Under the pieces are notes generated by a model, which saw only the letters and a list, made by a program, of their open reading frames with translations, was not told the origin of the DNA and searched no databases. DNA of 64,000 nt, from contig JAKZHN010000032.1 in NCBI GenBank assembly GCA_037179335.1, positions 124,001 through 188,000 of the forward strand, written 5' to 3'. A program made the translations under genes and the position numbers. Below are positions 34,261 through 45,964 of this stretch, piece by piece (the stretch's first letter is position 1; each line of letters opens with the position of its first letter). The DNA comes from Cyclaneusma minus (lineage: Eukaryota > Ascomycota > Leotiomycetes > Marthamycetales > Marthamycetaceae).

Positions 34261-37200
34261 AATTGTCCCCCCTTTATAGCTCCGGGCCCCGAAGCTTTCG
34301 AGTGCGGATTTTTGCTTTTTGGTGGTCCGGTATTTGGCTTTAATTATTAATTTCGGCTTTTTATTTTGGCCGCGTAAATTAATAGGCTTTTATTGGTTTG
34401 CTATTATTAATAACCACCTTTAAATTTATTATTACCTAATTTTTAAAGCCTTAATTTTTGGTATATAAATTGCGCTATTTACTATTAAATTGATTTTAAA
34501 CCCTTATTTAATTGTTTTTATTATTTTAAAGTTTTATTTTTTTGTATTAAGGTTTATTAGGGTTTTATTATTTTTATTAGCTTTGTATATATTATATTAG
34601 CGTTTATATATACCTTTTTTATAAATGCCGAAAGGTTAATATAGCGGCGGCTTATTTTAAATAATTGGTTTTAAGATTTTTTTAATTTTTATCCCTTTTT
34701 TTTTATGCGCGCACCGTGCGTTTATTGCAATAATTGCATATTAGCTTTTGGTTGCATTTTTGGCAAATTTTAGGGTTTTTCCTTTTTTTAGTGTTTTTTT
34801 TTCTAGCAATTATATTTAATTTTACCGAGGCTTTATTTATATAAAATAGGCCTTTCCGCCTTTATTTTTTTTATTATTGCTTTTATACGGGGTTTTTAAT
34901 ATACGCCCTTTTAATATAAATTAGGTCATTTCTATTTTTTTTTATTTATTGTTTTTTTTTTAATTTTAATATTATAGCCCCTAATATTTTTAACCGCGCA
35001 ATACAAAATCTTGGCGGTGGCCTATTTTAAGCCCTATATAATAAAGGTTTTATTTATAATTATAATAATGGTGCTAAATTTGCAATTTTGCCGCAAAATT
35101 TAAATTACGCTATTATTAAGCCCGGGTTTATATTTTAAATTTGCATTTATGCTTATTATATATAAAGCTTTTATTTAAACCCCCTTTATAAAACCCTTAA
35201 TATTTATGGCTAGGCTGCAAATAATTTTAAATACGGCTATTATTATATTAATTACAAACCCTTTTATTATATAATAAGCTTATACCTGTTTTTTTTGTTT
35301 TTTTTTACCAATTAATTTACTATTTTATAAATTTTTGCTGCTTAAATTTCCTTATTTAATGCAATTTATAATACTTTTATGCTTTATCGCAATTGCTATA
35401 TTAAAATTTAGGCCCTTTTTAAAAACCAATGCGCCAATTATAATAAAAAGTTAATTTAATTAAAAAATAATACAAAGGCTATTAGGATTTCTTTTTGTTT
35501 TAAAACTCGTGCTTTTTTAAAATATAAAACGCGCATTATATTTAAAAATATTATAATTGCAATAATAGCTTTAACCAAAATTATTTTTGCAATTTATACC
35601 TTAATATATATAACCATTAATATTTGGTGCTATTTAATAAATTTATTTTCCGTATTTTATATATATATTTAATTAGGATATAAATAAATCATAATTTTAA
35701 TTATTCTTTTAATAATATTTTATTCAATATACAAAAAACCCAGGTTTTTAGCAATATAATATAAAATATAAAAGCTGTAAATTTAATATATATATATAAA
35801 TTAGGGTTTAAAAATATTATAGGTTTTTTAATTTTACTAGCCGGGTTTATTTTATACGGTATTTATTTTAATTAAATTGCTTAATATACGGGATTTATAA
35901 TTTTTATTTGCGCATTATATAATTTTTAATTAAATTAAATTATTGCCTAATTTCCAGTTTTTTAATTTGGTTTTTTTTGTAAAATATAATTTAAATTGGC
36001 TTAATTTAAAATCTAACAAAAATAATTATATTTTTATTTTTATTTTTTAAATATTTTTATTTTTGCTTTTGCTTAATATTGCATATAATTAAATATTTCC
36101 CATTTAAATATAAAGCTAAAATTGGCCTTTTAGCATCTTTTTTTAAAGCCTATGCTTTTTTTATAATTTTACCATTATTATTATAATTTAGTTTTTGTGT
36201 TTTTTAACGAATTTATTTAAAATTATTAGGGCGTTTTTAAGATTTTTTTACGCCAATATTTGGTTTTAATTTCGGTTTTAGTTTTTTTAATATGTATAAA
36301 ATATAAGCTAACCGTTTTTGCCTTTTTTATATATTATAATTTTTTCGACTTTTTATTTTTGGTTATTTTTAAGGGTTTTAAAAATTTTAAAATACAATTT
36401 ATATACGCCATTTTAAAATGCTTTGGCAAATTTTAAAAGGCTAATATAAAAAACGTTATATACTTTTTTTTAGCTAAAATCCGGATAAAAAATTTAAATA
36501 ATAGGCTTGGGCTCCCATTTTTTTAAGAATAAAAAAAGGGCCTATATTTTTTTTATTAGCTTTTCGGCTTTAAAGCGTATATTTTTAATAAATTAAAAAG
36601 TTTAGTCCCCTTTATTAAAATTTAAAATTTTATCCTTTTTTATATATTGCTTTATATATTTATTAATGGTATTTTTCCGATTTTTATAATAGCGCATATT
36701 TACTATATTATTATTATTATTTTATATTAGGCATTCTAATTTTTATAAAGTATATAAAGGAATTAATGCTAATTTATAGGCAATATTTATATATTATAAA
36801 AAAATGGGTTTTTTTAATATTTTTTGCTTTACATTATTATAGGCAAATTCTATTATAGCTGATTGAATTGCCTAATTTATTTTTTTATTATTGCAATAGT
36901 ATTATATATAGGCCTTTAAAATTTGGGTTATTTGCTTTATTTATTTATTTGTTTAAAAATAAAATACGGTGCTATATTTGTATATTATAAGAAATTTATA
37001 ATAAAAGGATTTTTATAACACGCTAGTAAATATAAAGCTATAATTAAATATAATAGTTTTATGGATTTTTATAAAACAAACAATTTTATTAAAAATAGGT
37101 TTATTAAAAATTGTATATTAATATTTTTAATTATATATATAAACCGTATAGCCTTAATATAGCAATTTATTATTATTAAAATAGTATTATATATTTTACT

Positions 37201-37557
37201 TATATATTATAATTTGGGTAAGCTTATAATAAAATTTTATAATAAATATATTTATAATTTATTGGCTAAAGGCAAAGGCTGTAAATAATTACAAAATATA
37301 TATTGGCGGATTTTATTTCGCTGGCAAATATAATAATTGTATATATAATTTCATATTTTTGTTTTTATATTTAGCCAATAATATTTGCAATAAATTAAAA
37401 TTAATATTTGGTTTATTTTAAAATGGCCTACTAATTTGCTATTATAATAAATATATAAAAGTTTTCTATATAATATGCCTGTCGCAAGAATATACAATTT
37501 GCCTTTTTTATATAATATACCATTTTCAAATTGCTATTATTTATTTTTATACAATAT

Positions 37558-37692
37558 AAATTATTTTTATATTTTTATTATATTTTTATTATATTTTTAT
37601 TATATTTTTATTATATTTTTATTGTATTTTTATTATATTTTTATTATATTTTTATTATATTTTTATTATATTTTTATTATATTTTTATTATT
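37558..37692 (+). repeat. 11-bp tandem repeat (TATTTTTATTA)
   Basis: About a dozen nearly identical copies of an 11-base unit inside the gypsy remnant. Because 11 is not a multiple of 3, all three plus frames read similar FYYIFII text, giving two overlapping false open frames (37475-37761). Confidence 0.93.
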
Positions 37693-38196
37693 TTTTTAAG
37701 ACTTAAAAATAACCATAAAGCTTGCTTTAATTATTTTGGCTTTTGGGTTTTTATAGCTTAGGTAAAATATAGCCTTTTGCCTAAAAATTCAAGTTTATAA
37801 TATATAAATAAAGCATGCAGCATTAATTCCCGGCTTAATAAGTTTAATTAAAATGCAATTACCGTATTTATAAAAATAGCCATATTTTTTAAAAAATTAT
37901 ATATTTAAAAAATAATTAAATAAATGGCAAAGCTTTTATTGCAATATAGGCAAAAACCTTTTTAATATTTTTAATTAAGCTTTTTTTATTAGTTTTTTTA
38001 TAGTTTGGCTTATAAAATAGGGGATTAATAGGGGTTTTAATTTTTATAATATGCTTAATATTAAAATTATAGGGTTCCAATTTTATATCCTATTTTGCTT
38101 AACGTTTATTAAGTTTTTTTGTGTTTATAAAATAATATAAATTATTATGGTTTAAAAACATTTAAATTTTATAATATACGCTTTTAATATATTGCC

Positions 38197-38231
<35 letters not shown>

Positions 38232-40324
38232 CAATTGCAAGCAATTTAGTATTATATATTTGGTATATTAATTTTGCATTAATTAGCTTGCAAAATCAAA
38301 AGGCTATTAAATGCTAATAATATTGTATTAAATTATTTAAATTTTTAAATTGCTTTAAAATCCCCGATATTATAAATTTAAAAGCATTATATATAATTTG
38401 CAAATGCTTTATAAAATTAAAATATTGCAATATTAGCTTATTTATAAATATATTTTTAATACGCTAAAAAGCCTTTTACGCTTTTAAAGGCTATTTAAAT
38501 AGGCTATTTTTTTGCCATTTATATTATTAACGAGCAAATTAATTATAAACAGTATAATTTTATTGTATTTTAAAATAAATCGCTTATAAAAATTGGCTTA
38601 TTTTAAAAACAATTGCAATTTTATATATATAATTAATATAAGTCATTTTTAAATAGCGCGCACCTTTTCCGGTTTTCTATATATCCCGGTTTTTTTATTA
38701 TAAAGCCTAAAAATAATACCTTATTTAATTTAATTTTATATTTGCTTTTTTTAAAAAAAAAACGTTTTTATAGCCTTTTAAATACGGCTTTTATATATTT
38801 ATTATGCTTACTAAAAAAAAATAAAAAATGTATATAATAACGTTTAAAGACTCTTTAAGCGCCATATTTATATAGGTTTAAAATATAGCTGGCGCATTTA
38901 CCAATTTAAATAGCATTGTTAAATATTTAAAATAGTTATATTTTGTATAAAATGCTATTTTTTATTTTTATTTTTTTTATATACAAATTTTATAATATAT
39001 ATTTTTAAAATTTAGCTTGGTAAAAATTTTGGCTTTTTCTAACCTAGCTAGAAATTGGCCTTTGTTTTAATGGTAGTCGTTTTTTTTGCCTTTGGAATTA
39101 AATTGGAATTAAATTGCTATATTATTTTTTAAAATATTATACGGATTTTATAATTTATTATAATTATTATTTTTTTTTTTAAACCATTTGCATTAAATAT
39201 ATTTCTGGCCTTAAATAAAAAATCGGGCCTATTTTTGCGCTTAATATTTCCGGCCGTATTAAATATATATTGTATATTAATTTATAATTAATTGCCTTAT
39301 CAAAAAATAAAATCCTATTTAATATTATTGCAAAGCTTAAAAATAAATTGGTTATTAAAGAATATAGAGAGTATACTTTTTATATAAAAAATAAAATCTC
39401 TATTTTGCAATTTTTTTTTAATTGTTTTATTTTTAAGCCCTTTTAGAAAACTGGTTTAATGCGTATAATATATACACTGCTGTTTTATTCTTATTATATT
39501 TTTTTTTTTTTTTTTTACAAAACCTTTTTTAATTTGTAATTTATTTAATAATATTGCTATATAATATATATACGGCCTTTAAGCGCAATTAAGGCGCAAT
39601 AAATATAAAATGTATTATTATTATTTTTAAAAAAATTATATATTAAAATAATTTTATAGACAATTAAACTATTTAGAATATTTATATATTATATATATAT
39701 AATATAGCTTATTATTTTATACATAATTCTTTTAAATATATAAAAACTTTTAGTAATTAATTGCTTACTATTAAAATTTAAATTAAATAGGCTGCGTTTA
39801 TAAATAAAAATTGCAATTTTGGCTTATAATTTCGCCATTCTTTTTACCTTTAAATTTTTAAATAATTTTTTAAATAATTATAAAATTATAAAAATTTAAA
39901 TTTGCTTGGTGTTAAATTAAATTGGGAATAAAAGCAAAAGCTTAATTAATTTTGCCTTTATATAATATATTTGTATTTTTAGCTAAGGCGTTTTAATTTT
40001 AAGCTTGCCTAGGCTAATTTATATTAATAAATTGGCCATTTAATTAAAAAAGGCTATTAAATAATTTCTAATTTAAAATAAAAAGGCTTTCAACTTATTT
40101 TTAATTATTAAAATCGGCAGCGTTTTTATTAGCACCATTAATAAATGCATTATTGTTTTTATTAAATACGGTTTTTTAATTTAATATATAGATTTCATTG
40201 GTATTGCTATTAATATTAAGCTTTTTTAAAATTAAACAAAATTAATTTTTTAATTTTTTAACAGGATTTTATAAATAAAATTATTGCTAAATTTATAATT
40301 AATACACTAAATAATTATTGTTTT

Positions 40325-40587
40325 GCTAAATTATTGCCTTTTAAAATAAAAGCGGCTGTTTTATTATAATAATTGAAAATATATTAATAAATAAAAATAT
40401 ATTATATATATTTTTTAGCTATAAAAACTAGCTGCTGTTTTTTTAAATAAAAATAGCAGCGCCTAAATATTATATATTAAAAGCCTTGCTTAGCTTTTTT
40501 AATAAGCAATGCTTACCTTTTATACACCTTTAGCATACGTATTTTATAGGGTGCCCGCAAGGCGCCCTCCTCGGCCCTGTGTAATAT
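40325..40587 (-). repeat. 5' LTR of the gypsy element
   Basis: Direct repeat of 34015-34260, and inverted relative to the LTR at 59203-59480. It is the more RIP-mutated of the two copies in its left half (CTGCTGTTTTTTT against CCGCTGCCCCTTTT). Confidence 0.8.
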
Positions 40588-40829
40588 AATTGGCATTAGT
40601 AAAAACAAATTTGCAATATAAAATTTTAAATAAATCCTAAATAAAATAAACGATTATATTGGCGTTAAATAAAAAGAATATATATTAATAATATATATTA
40701 ATATAAAGATGGCGCTAATATTGGTATATATTTTTTTAAATAATTTTAAAAAGAAATTGCTAAATTGTATTTTTTATATAAACTTTTATTATTATTAAAT
40801 AAATTTTTAAATATAATATTTAATGCTTT

Positions 40830-42900
40830 GGCTTAAGCGCGTTTATATTTTTTTAATTTTTTTATATTTAAAATATGCTTTATTTCATTAATAAAAAGCG
40901 TTTGGAGTTTATTAATAAATTTTATAATGAATTTTTTGCCTTTGGCAATAATAAATTTAAAGGATTTGTTTTCAATATTGCTAATTAAAATATCGATATT
41001 AGAGAAAAACAAAAAAAAATGCTCTAATTGCAAAAAGGAAAATTCTAATATCGGAGTATTTAATAAAAAATATAGCAATAATAAATTAAATGTTTTTGCC
41101 GTTAAAACAGATTTTTATATTGCGAAATTATATTTTATAATTGGCTTTTAAAAGCGTTGGCAATATCTTATTGGGTTTTTATTATTCAATATAATAAGAG
41201 AGAAATATATATATATATATATAATAGTTTTTTTATAAAAACTATTAAAGCCGATAAGCGAATTAGTAATTTTTAATAGTTTTGGTAATTACAAGTTCTT
41301 TTAGCGATTTTAATTAATTAATAAAATACCGTAATTTTATTAATAAAGCAAAGCGGTTTTAAAAAAAATCTTAGCGACTTTGGTTAATTTTGCAAAAAAT
41401 TGATATAAATATAGTAATAACAGGGTTTTTCAAAATGAAAATTTTGTACTTCCGCATTTAAATTAATTGCAATAATAAATAGCTATTTATTTAAACGCTT
41501 GCGCTAATTTGCGCTTATAATTTATTAAAAAAGCATTTAATTTAATATAATCTAGTATAAAATATTAATTATAAAAGTAAATAAAATATTGTATTAATTG
41601 CTTAAAATTCTAAATTAAAAGCGTCTCCAAATTATAGATATTCAATTATTAAAGACGCTAACCCCGTTCTAGCTAAGCGAAATGCCATATAACCACCTTT
41701 ACGGTAGCTATTACATTTATTCCTTAATAAATACACTAGTTAATAATAATAATTTATAATTAATTGACGGTAATTATTTAGTAATATTAATTAATAGTGA
41801 TAGTATAGGATTATTTATTAGCGAAAATAAAAAACAATAATTAGCGGCAATTATTTAATAATATTGACTAGCAATAATATATAAATATTAATTAGCAATA
41901 ATATTATAGGATTTTTTATTGGCAAAAATAGAAATAAATTAATTAGCAGCAATTATTTAATAATATTAATTGGCGGTAATATATAAATATTAATTAGCGG
42001 TAATATTATAAAATTATTGATTAGAAAAAAAAGCGTATAAAAGCTTTATATTAATAATATATTGGCAAATATTATTGGCAATGCCGGTGTATTAATAGCT
42101 TTATATTTTAGGCTTTTTATTTTTAAGCTTATATTTAATTACTAGATATTTTTTATTATAAATAAAGTATTTATATTTGTATTTATAATAATTATAATTG
42201 CAATTGCCATTATTATATTTATAGCAAATAAATAATTTGGTATTGCGAGTTTTGCTATTAAATTTAAAGCTAAAAAAATTGCTTTAATATACCTGGTATA
42301 GCTATAAAAAATATTGATAAATTTCTAGACTAATTTCCAGTTTTTAAATTTATCTAATTCGGTAATTAAAGCCTGCTTATAAATTTTAATAGTATATTTA
42401 ATGTTTTTTTAAATAAAATACTGGTAAATATTAAAACTTTAAATATAAAAGTTAATTAGGCAAAATTATAGTTTTGCGGTAATTTGGATATGCTATTTAT
42501 AATAAATTTGGGCCTATATTAGGAAAAAAGTAAATTAGATTTTTAATATATAATTAAAAGCTTTTTAATTTCCATTTATTAATATTAAAATAATTATATT
42601 ATTGCGTATAATAAGCGTGGTTTTAGTATAAAACATTAAGCAAGTAAAAAAACCGATATTTAGGCAATATAAAAAATAAATATCTAATTTATATTAAAGA
42701 ATTTGCTAAACGATTTTATTTTTAATACTAGGAAATTTGTAATAAAAAGCATAGAATTTGGAAAAATATTGTTTACCGTTATTTTAATTGCCCTAAAGCT
42801 GGTTTATAAAAGCGGCAGATTTTATTATATTAAATTTAGCCTGCTGGTATTTAATTGCTAATTGCAAAGCGTATTTTTATCTAATTTAAAGGGGTTTTTT
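40830..42900 (-). mobile_element. Probable pogo/Fot1-type DNA transposon, RIP-inactivated
   Basis: On the minus strand near 42880-42800 a frame reads KYALQLAIKYQQAKFN then IIKSAAFINQL, resembling the N-terminal helix-turn-helix of fungal pogo/Fot1 transposases (QLA-x-xAY-x(4)-F-S-RAAA). About 2 kb further along the same strand, at 41078-40833, an 81-residue frame has IIAKGKKFIIKF, INEIKHILN and a basic end KKLKKYKRA, resembling the C-terminus of the same proteins. The spacing fits a transposase gene. The catalytic DDE residues could not be identified in the decayed middle, and terminal inverted repeats were not located, so the family call is tentative. Confidence 0.5.
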
Positions 42901-43099
42901 TCAGCTTTTTTTTTCGTATTTTATTATAGGCTTTGAAATGATTTTGATTAAAGGTTTTAGCTTATTGGGAATTTTGGGCGGCGGAGGAATTTTTTTTTTT
43001 TTCATTTTTTTTTGCATTAGTAGCTGTGTAATTGGGCGTTTTTTTAAGGAGCCGTTGTTTTATAGTATAATTGCTTGGGGGGATAATTTAAATTAAAAA

Positions 43100-43390
43100 G
43101 GTTAAGGTTTAAAGCCGTTTTATTAGTAAATTAAATTATATAGGCAATTGGCGATTTTTGGAAAATAATTAATAATATTGCATAAAATTAAAAGCTATAG
43201 CTAATTATAATTTTTGCTTTAAAGCTTTAAAGCTTTTAAAGCTAGCGTTGCAAAGATTTTTTATGGTTTGGTAAAATTGCGGCCTTATATCGCTAGCTAC
43301 GCTAGCTAAATGGATTTCTAGCCGATGGCCAGCCTTACCAAACCACGTGACGCGGGTTAGCTGCCCTCCCTACCATATACCAATATTATA
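43100..43390 (+). repeat. Right-hand copy of the 440-bp unit (3' part)
   Basis: Matches 25061-25266 in direct orientation over about 205 bases: ATTAAAAGCTATAGCTAAT, TTGCAAAGATTTTTTAT, GCTAGCTA, AATGGATTT, TTAGCTGC and ACCATATACCAATATTATA against GTTATATATTAATATTATA. The differences are nearly all C/G here against T/A on the left, so this copy is much less mutated. A weaker match continues leftwards to about 43100. Confidence 0.8.
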
Positions 43391-43409
43391 CTTCCAGTCT
43401 GGCAGTCAC

Positions 43410-43640
43410 TGACTCACTTTGAATAATTAATCCCAGGGACTCAGTCACTGTGAATACTCCCAGTTATTTGGAACTTTCGAATTCCGGAATTACTTGAAAT
43501 ATTTCCAGTTACTTTGAGAATTTCCTGCCATTTTGAAATTTGAATACTCCCAGCCACTCTAAATATCTCCAATTATTTTGAATACTTCCAGTCACTTTAA
43601 AAATTCCAGACTATTTGTAATATGCCTAATTAACTTCAAA
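43410..43640 (+). repeat. 19-bp minisatellite, array 3
   Basis: About ten units such as CAGTCACTGTGAATACTCC, CAGTTATTTGGAACTTTCG and CAATTATTTTGAATACTTC, the same family and strand as arrays 1 and 2. It starts within 20 bases of the end of the 440-bp unit, mirroring the left edge of the block. Confidence 0.88.
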
Positions 43641-43667
43641 AAAAGGAATTGAAGTGGCGGCAGAGCT

Positions 43668-43740
43668 ATTCCTGAATAGGCTTGATACGTATGCGATTTC
43701 AAAACTGCAGATTCGATTTAGCGATTCCCTACATATATCT
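43668..43740 (-). repeat. Inverted border module, right copy
   Basis: Reverse complement of the module at 24650-24723. On the minus strand it reads GGAATCGCTAAATCGAATCT, GAAATCGCATA and CCTATTCAGG. Confidence 0.8.
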
Positions 43741-43794
43741 TGAAATCTAAGCTCAGAGAAGCCGGTGGGGGACGCGCTGTTATTCGGACTTCTC

Positions 43795-43840
43795 CCAATC
43801 ATTTGGGCTTCTCCTAATTACGTGGAATCTTTCCAACTGA
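43795..43840 (+). repeat. 19-bp minisatellite, short array 4
   Basis: Two to three units (CAATCATTTGGGCTTCTCC, TAATTACGTGGAATCTTTC) just outside the right border module. Confidence 0.75.
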
Positions 43841-44032
43841 TACCTGTAAGTTGAATTATCACCATCAGGACGAACACAGGGCAACCAGGACCCCGGAGGT
43901 GATTATAGTACATCCCAAGATAAAATACTTCATCATACTACTCAGTACCTCCAGGTATTCAAACCTTGCTCCGTGGAGATTTTCCAGCGAATAGTTCCGC
44001 AAGTCTGCCAGATATGACAACACCAGCTTGAT

Positions 44033-45045
44033 TCAAAGCTTCGCCTTGGCTTTCGTGAACTCGACTTTGTTCACACATGTGCCTACGCCTTCCAACGAAA
44101 CCTCCACAACATCGCCATCTTTCAACCACAAAGGCGGCGTTCTACCCATACCGACCCCTTGAGGCCTGCAGCACAATCAGCATATACTCGAACAAAACCC
44201 TGAAGACTAGCAGTACTTACGTTCCGGTAAAAATCAAGTCCCCCGGCAGCAACGTCGTCCCCTGGCTCAAAAACGCAATAGTCTTCGCCACGCCAAAAAT
44301 CTGATCCTTCGTATTACTTTCCTGCACCGTCCTCCCATTCAGCTTCGTCTTGATAGCTAGCTTCTGCGGATCTCGAATGATCTTGCTGCTGACAATGCCA
44401 GGCCCATACGGCGCCCAACCATCAAAGCCCTTCCCCAGAGCCCACTGCCCACCCCCACGCTTGATCTGCCACTCCCGATGCGACACATCGTCGCCGACGC
44501 AGTAGCCCAGCACATAATCCAGCGCCTCCTCTTCGCTCACATCCGTACACGCGCGTCCAATGACCACGACTAGCTCACACTCGTAATCCAACCCAGGAAC
44601 TTCCTGGGCCATCGCGGGGACGGGAATGGCATCGGTACAACTGGCCAGCGCCGTTGCTGGCTTGTGGAACACGACGGGGTAGGTGGGAATGGGCATTTTC
44701 GATTCTACGGCATGCTGTTCGTAGTTGAGGCCGAGACAGCGCACCGTCTTGATATCTTCGGGCGCGAGAGGCGCGAGAAGGAGCTTGATTGATGCGATCT
44801 GGGGGGTAATCGTATGAGCGCCGAAAATGTCGCCGGTGATGATGCGCGCGGATGTCGCTTTGGAAATGTCGCTTTCTCCCTCAGGGAGGATGGCATCGCC
44901 GTAGTAGGTACGGCCATCTTCGGCTAGGAATCGGACGAGACGCTGTTTGGTTTCGCGTCAGTCGAGGAAGACGGACTTGTGAAGTGTTACCGGACAGAAG
45001 GAGCTTGGGGTGCACTAGAGATGGACGAACCGAGAATGAAGGCAT
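44033..45045 (-). CDS. Fumarylacetoacetate hydrolase (FAH) family protein
   Basis: Three exons on the minus strand, 45045-45031, 44942-44221 and 44165-44033; 289 aa. The first exon codes only MPSFS; the join gives MPSFSRLVRFLAEDGRTYY, the usual start of this family. Its donor is GTTCGT, weak but GT with G at +5; the next GTAACA donor would break the frame. Intron 2 (55 bases, GTAAGT) sits inside FTGTPQGVGMGR. FAH-fold metal-site text is visible: YECELVVVIGR with the acidic ligands, YCVGDDVSHREWQ, then GGGQWALGKGFDGWAPYGP. The family includes acylpyruvases, oxaloacetate decarboxylases and isomerases of aromatic breakdown; a Mg-dependent hydrolase or decarboxylase acting on a small 2-oxo acid is likely, with the exact substrate unknown. 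Divergently placed to SDHAF1, 356 bases apart. Confidence 0.92.
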
Positions 45046-45401
45046 TTTGGGATGCGAATTGGTTGTTATAAAAATTGTCAGTTGAAGACTAGAACGTGGG
45101 ATCCTGCACACAAGGTGGATAAGGTATCAGGACACAGAAGCAACGATTCCAACAGAATGGGAAAATCAGTAGCGACTTATACATGCAAATAAATTATGAC
45201 TTATCTGAAGCTATGTATCAATTGATGTGACGTTGGTGACATTTAAGGTTAGCCACCCCCACACGCGGCACAACGTTGTTCCAGCTCAAGGACACTGGAT
45301 CGTGAGGAACGTCCATCGTCAACACATCGTATCTTCCAGACTTCCATCAATGATCATCGAACTCAATTCTTCATAGATACAGTCAAGACGAATACGAAAA
45401 T
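45046..45401. promoter_or_regulatory. Shared divergent promoter region (FAH gene / SDHAF1)
   Basis: A 356-base gap between two divergent start codons must hold both promoters. No clear TATA box or known operator can be singled out. Both products could act in mitochondrial organic-acid metabolism, which makes co-regulation plausible, but this is inference. Confidence 0.5.
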
Positions 45402-45784
45402 ATGAAGCTGTCGGGTATCCAGCGAGAAGTGCTCAAGCTCTATCGCACCTGTCTGCGAGAAAGCAGAAAGAAGCCGGCTGTGAGTCCCTCCGCTGAAGTA
45501 CATACTCTACTTTTGCCATATCGATATTCCCAAGCTGACAGTCAAAACTAAAGGAGACCAGAATGCACTTCGAGGCATTTGCAAGGTAGGTCAAGCTTTT
45601 ACTTGGTCGAGCTCGGCTTGTTTTGTCCGAGTACAGGAGAGCTTGCTGACGGCTGGGCAGAGCGGAGTTTCAGAAATACCTGCATGTCGAGAGGAAAAAC
45701 TTTGCTGCCATTGAGTATCTGTTGCGCAAGGGTCAAAGACAGCTGGAGATCTACTCGGCGCCTGGGATAAAGGACATTCGTTGA
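45402..45784 (+). CDS. SDH6: Succinate dehydrogenase assembly factor 1 (LYR protein)
   Basis: Three short exons, 45402-45479, 45542-45585 and 45661-45784; 81 aa. Introns are 62 bases (GTGAGT to CTGACAG) and 75 bases (GTAGGT to GGGCAG, CTGAC branch). The joined protein starts MKLSGIQREVLKLYRTCLRE, with the LYR motif at residues 13-15 that recruits the iron-sulphur cluster machinery. It continues RMHFEAFARAEFQKYLHVER, then FAAIEYLLRKGQRQLE and ends GIKDIR, text typical of SDHAF1/Sdh6. The family acts in the mitochondrial matrix, protecting and helping iron-sulphur insertion into the Sdh2 subunit of complex II. No exon exceeds 125 bases, so it is easily missed. An alternative acceptor further right (GACCAG) would throw out the conserved HFEAFAR text. 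Confidence 0.93.
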
Positions 45785-45964
45785 TTGCTTTGCATCATTG
45801 CTTGCTGTCACTTTGTGAGCTTTTCTGCAAGAGCCGTGATTTTGTTTCAACGCGAATGAAGAAAGTGGACCACACTCCCGAGGAGCCTCCTTGCACACCG
45901 TAAGTCAATGTTCTTCTTTAATTCTTTTTCAATTGTTTATGATTTTCTATTTCCTTTGGAGTAT

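Larger units (their letters stand above)
34015..40587 (-). mobile_element. Ty3/gypsy LTR retrotransposon, RIP-inactivated, internally deleted
   Basis: LTR-like direct repeats at about 34015-34260 and 40325-40587 flank minus-strand coding remnants. Reverse transcriptase: near 38840-38960 the minus strand reads MLFKLVNAPAIF, a stop, then TYINMAL, matching MPFGL-NAPATFQ-YIN with the stop replacing Gln. Just before it is KAKIFTKLNFKNIYYKI, the FTKLDLR-YY region. Integrase: near 36830 AIIEFAYNN. Near 36500 IGPFFILKKMG then VYNVFYISLLK, the integrase C-terminal region. Compared with the related element at 59203 onward, about 1.4 kb between gag and reverse transcriptase is missing, with the junction near 39060-39110. 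No frame is open, so it is dead. Confidence 0.9.
24822..43180. other. AT-rich, RIP-decayed transposon block 1
   Basis: Composition shifts abruptly to mostly A and T, with runs of TTAATTAA and TATA and stops in all frames. No intact host gene is present. Recognisable remnants are a repeat unit at the left edge, a copia element (26018-31884), a gypsy element (34015-40587) and a probable pogo-type transposon (40830-42900). Stop codons replace conserved Gln and Trp codons in the element proteins, the expected product of C to T (and G to A) RIP. Short GC islands survive, for example near 32730-32870 and 34240-34330. Long open frames reported in this block are low-complexity chance frames or pieces of these elements. 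Confidence 0.93.

Noticed and set aside
37475..37761. Two overlapping Phe/Tyr/Ile frames
   Set aside because: Produced by the 11-base tandem repeat, which reads alike in all frames.
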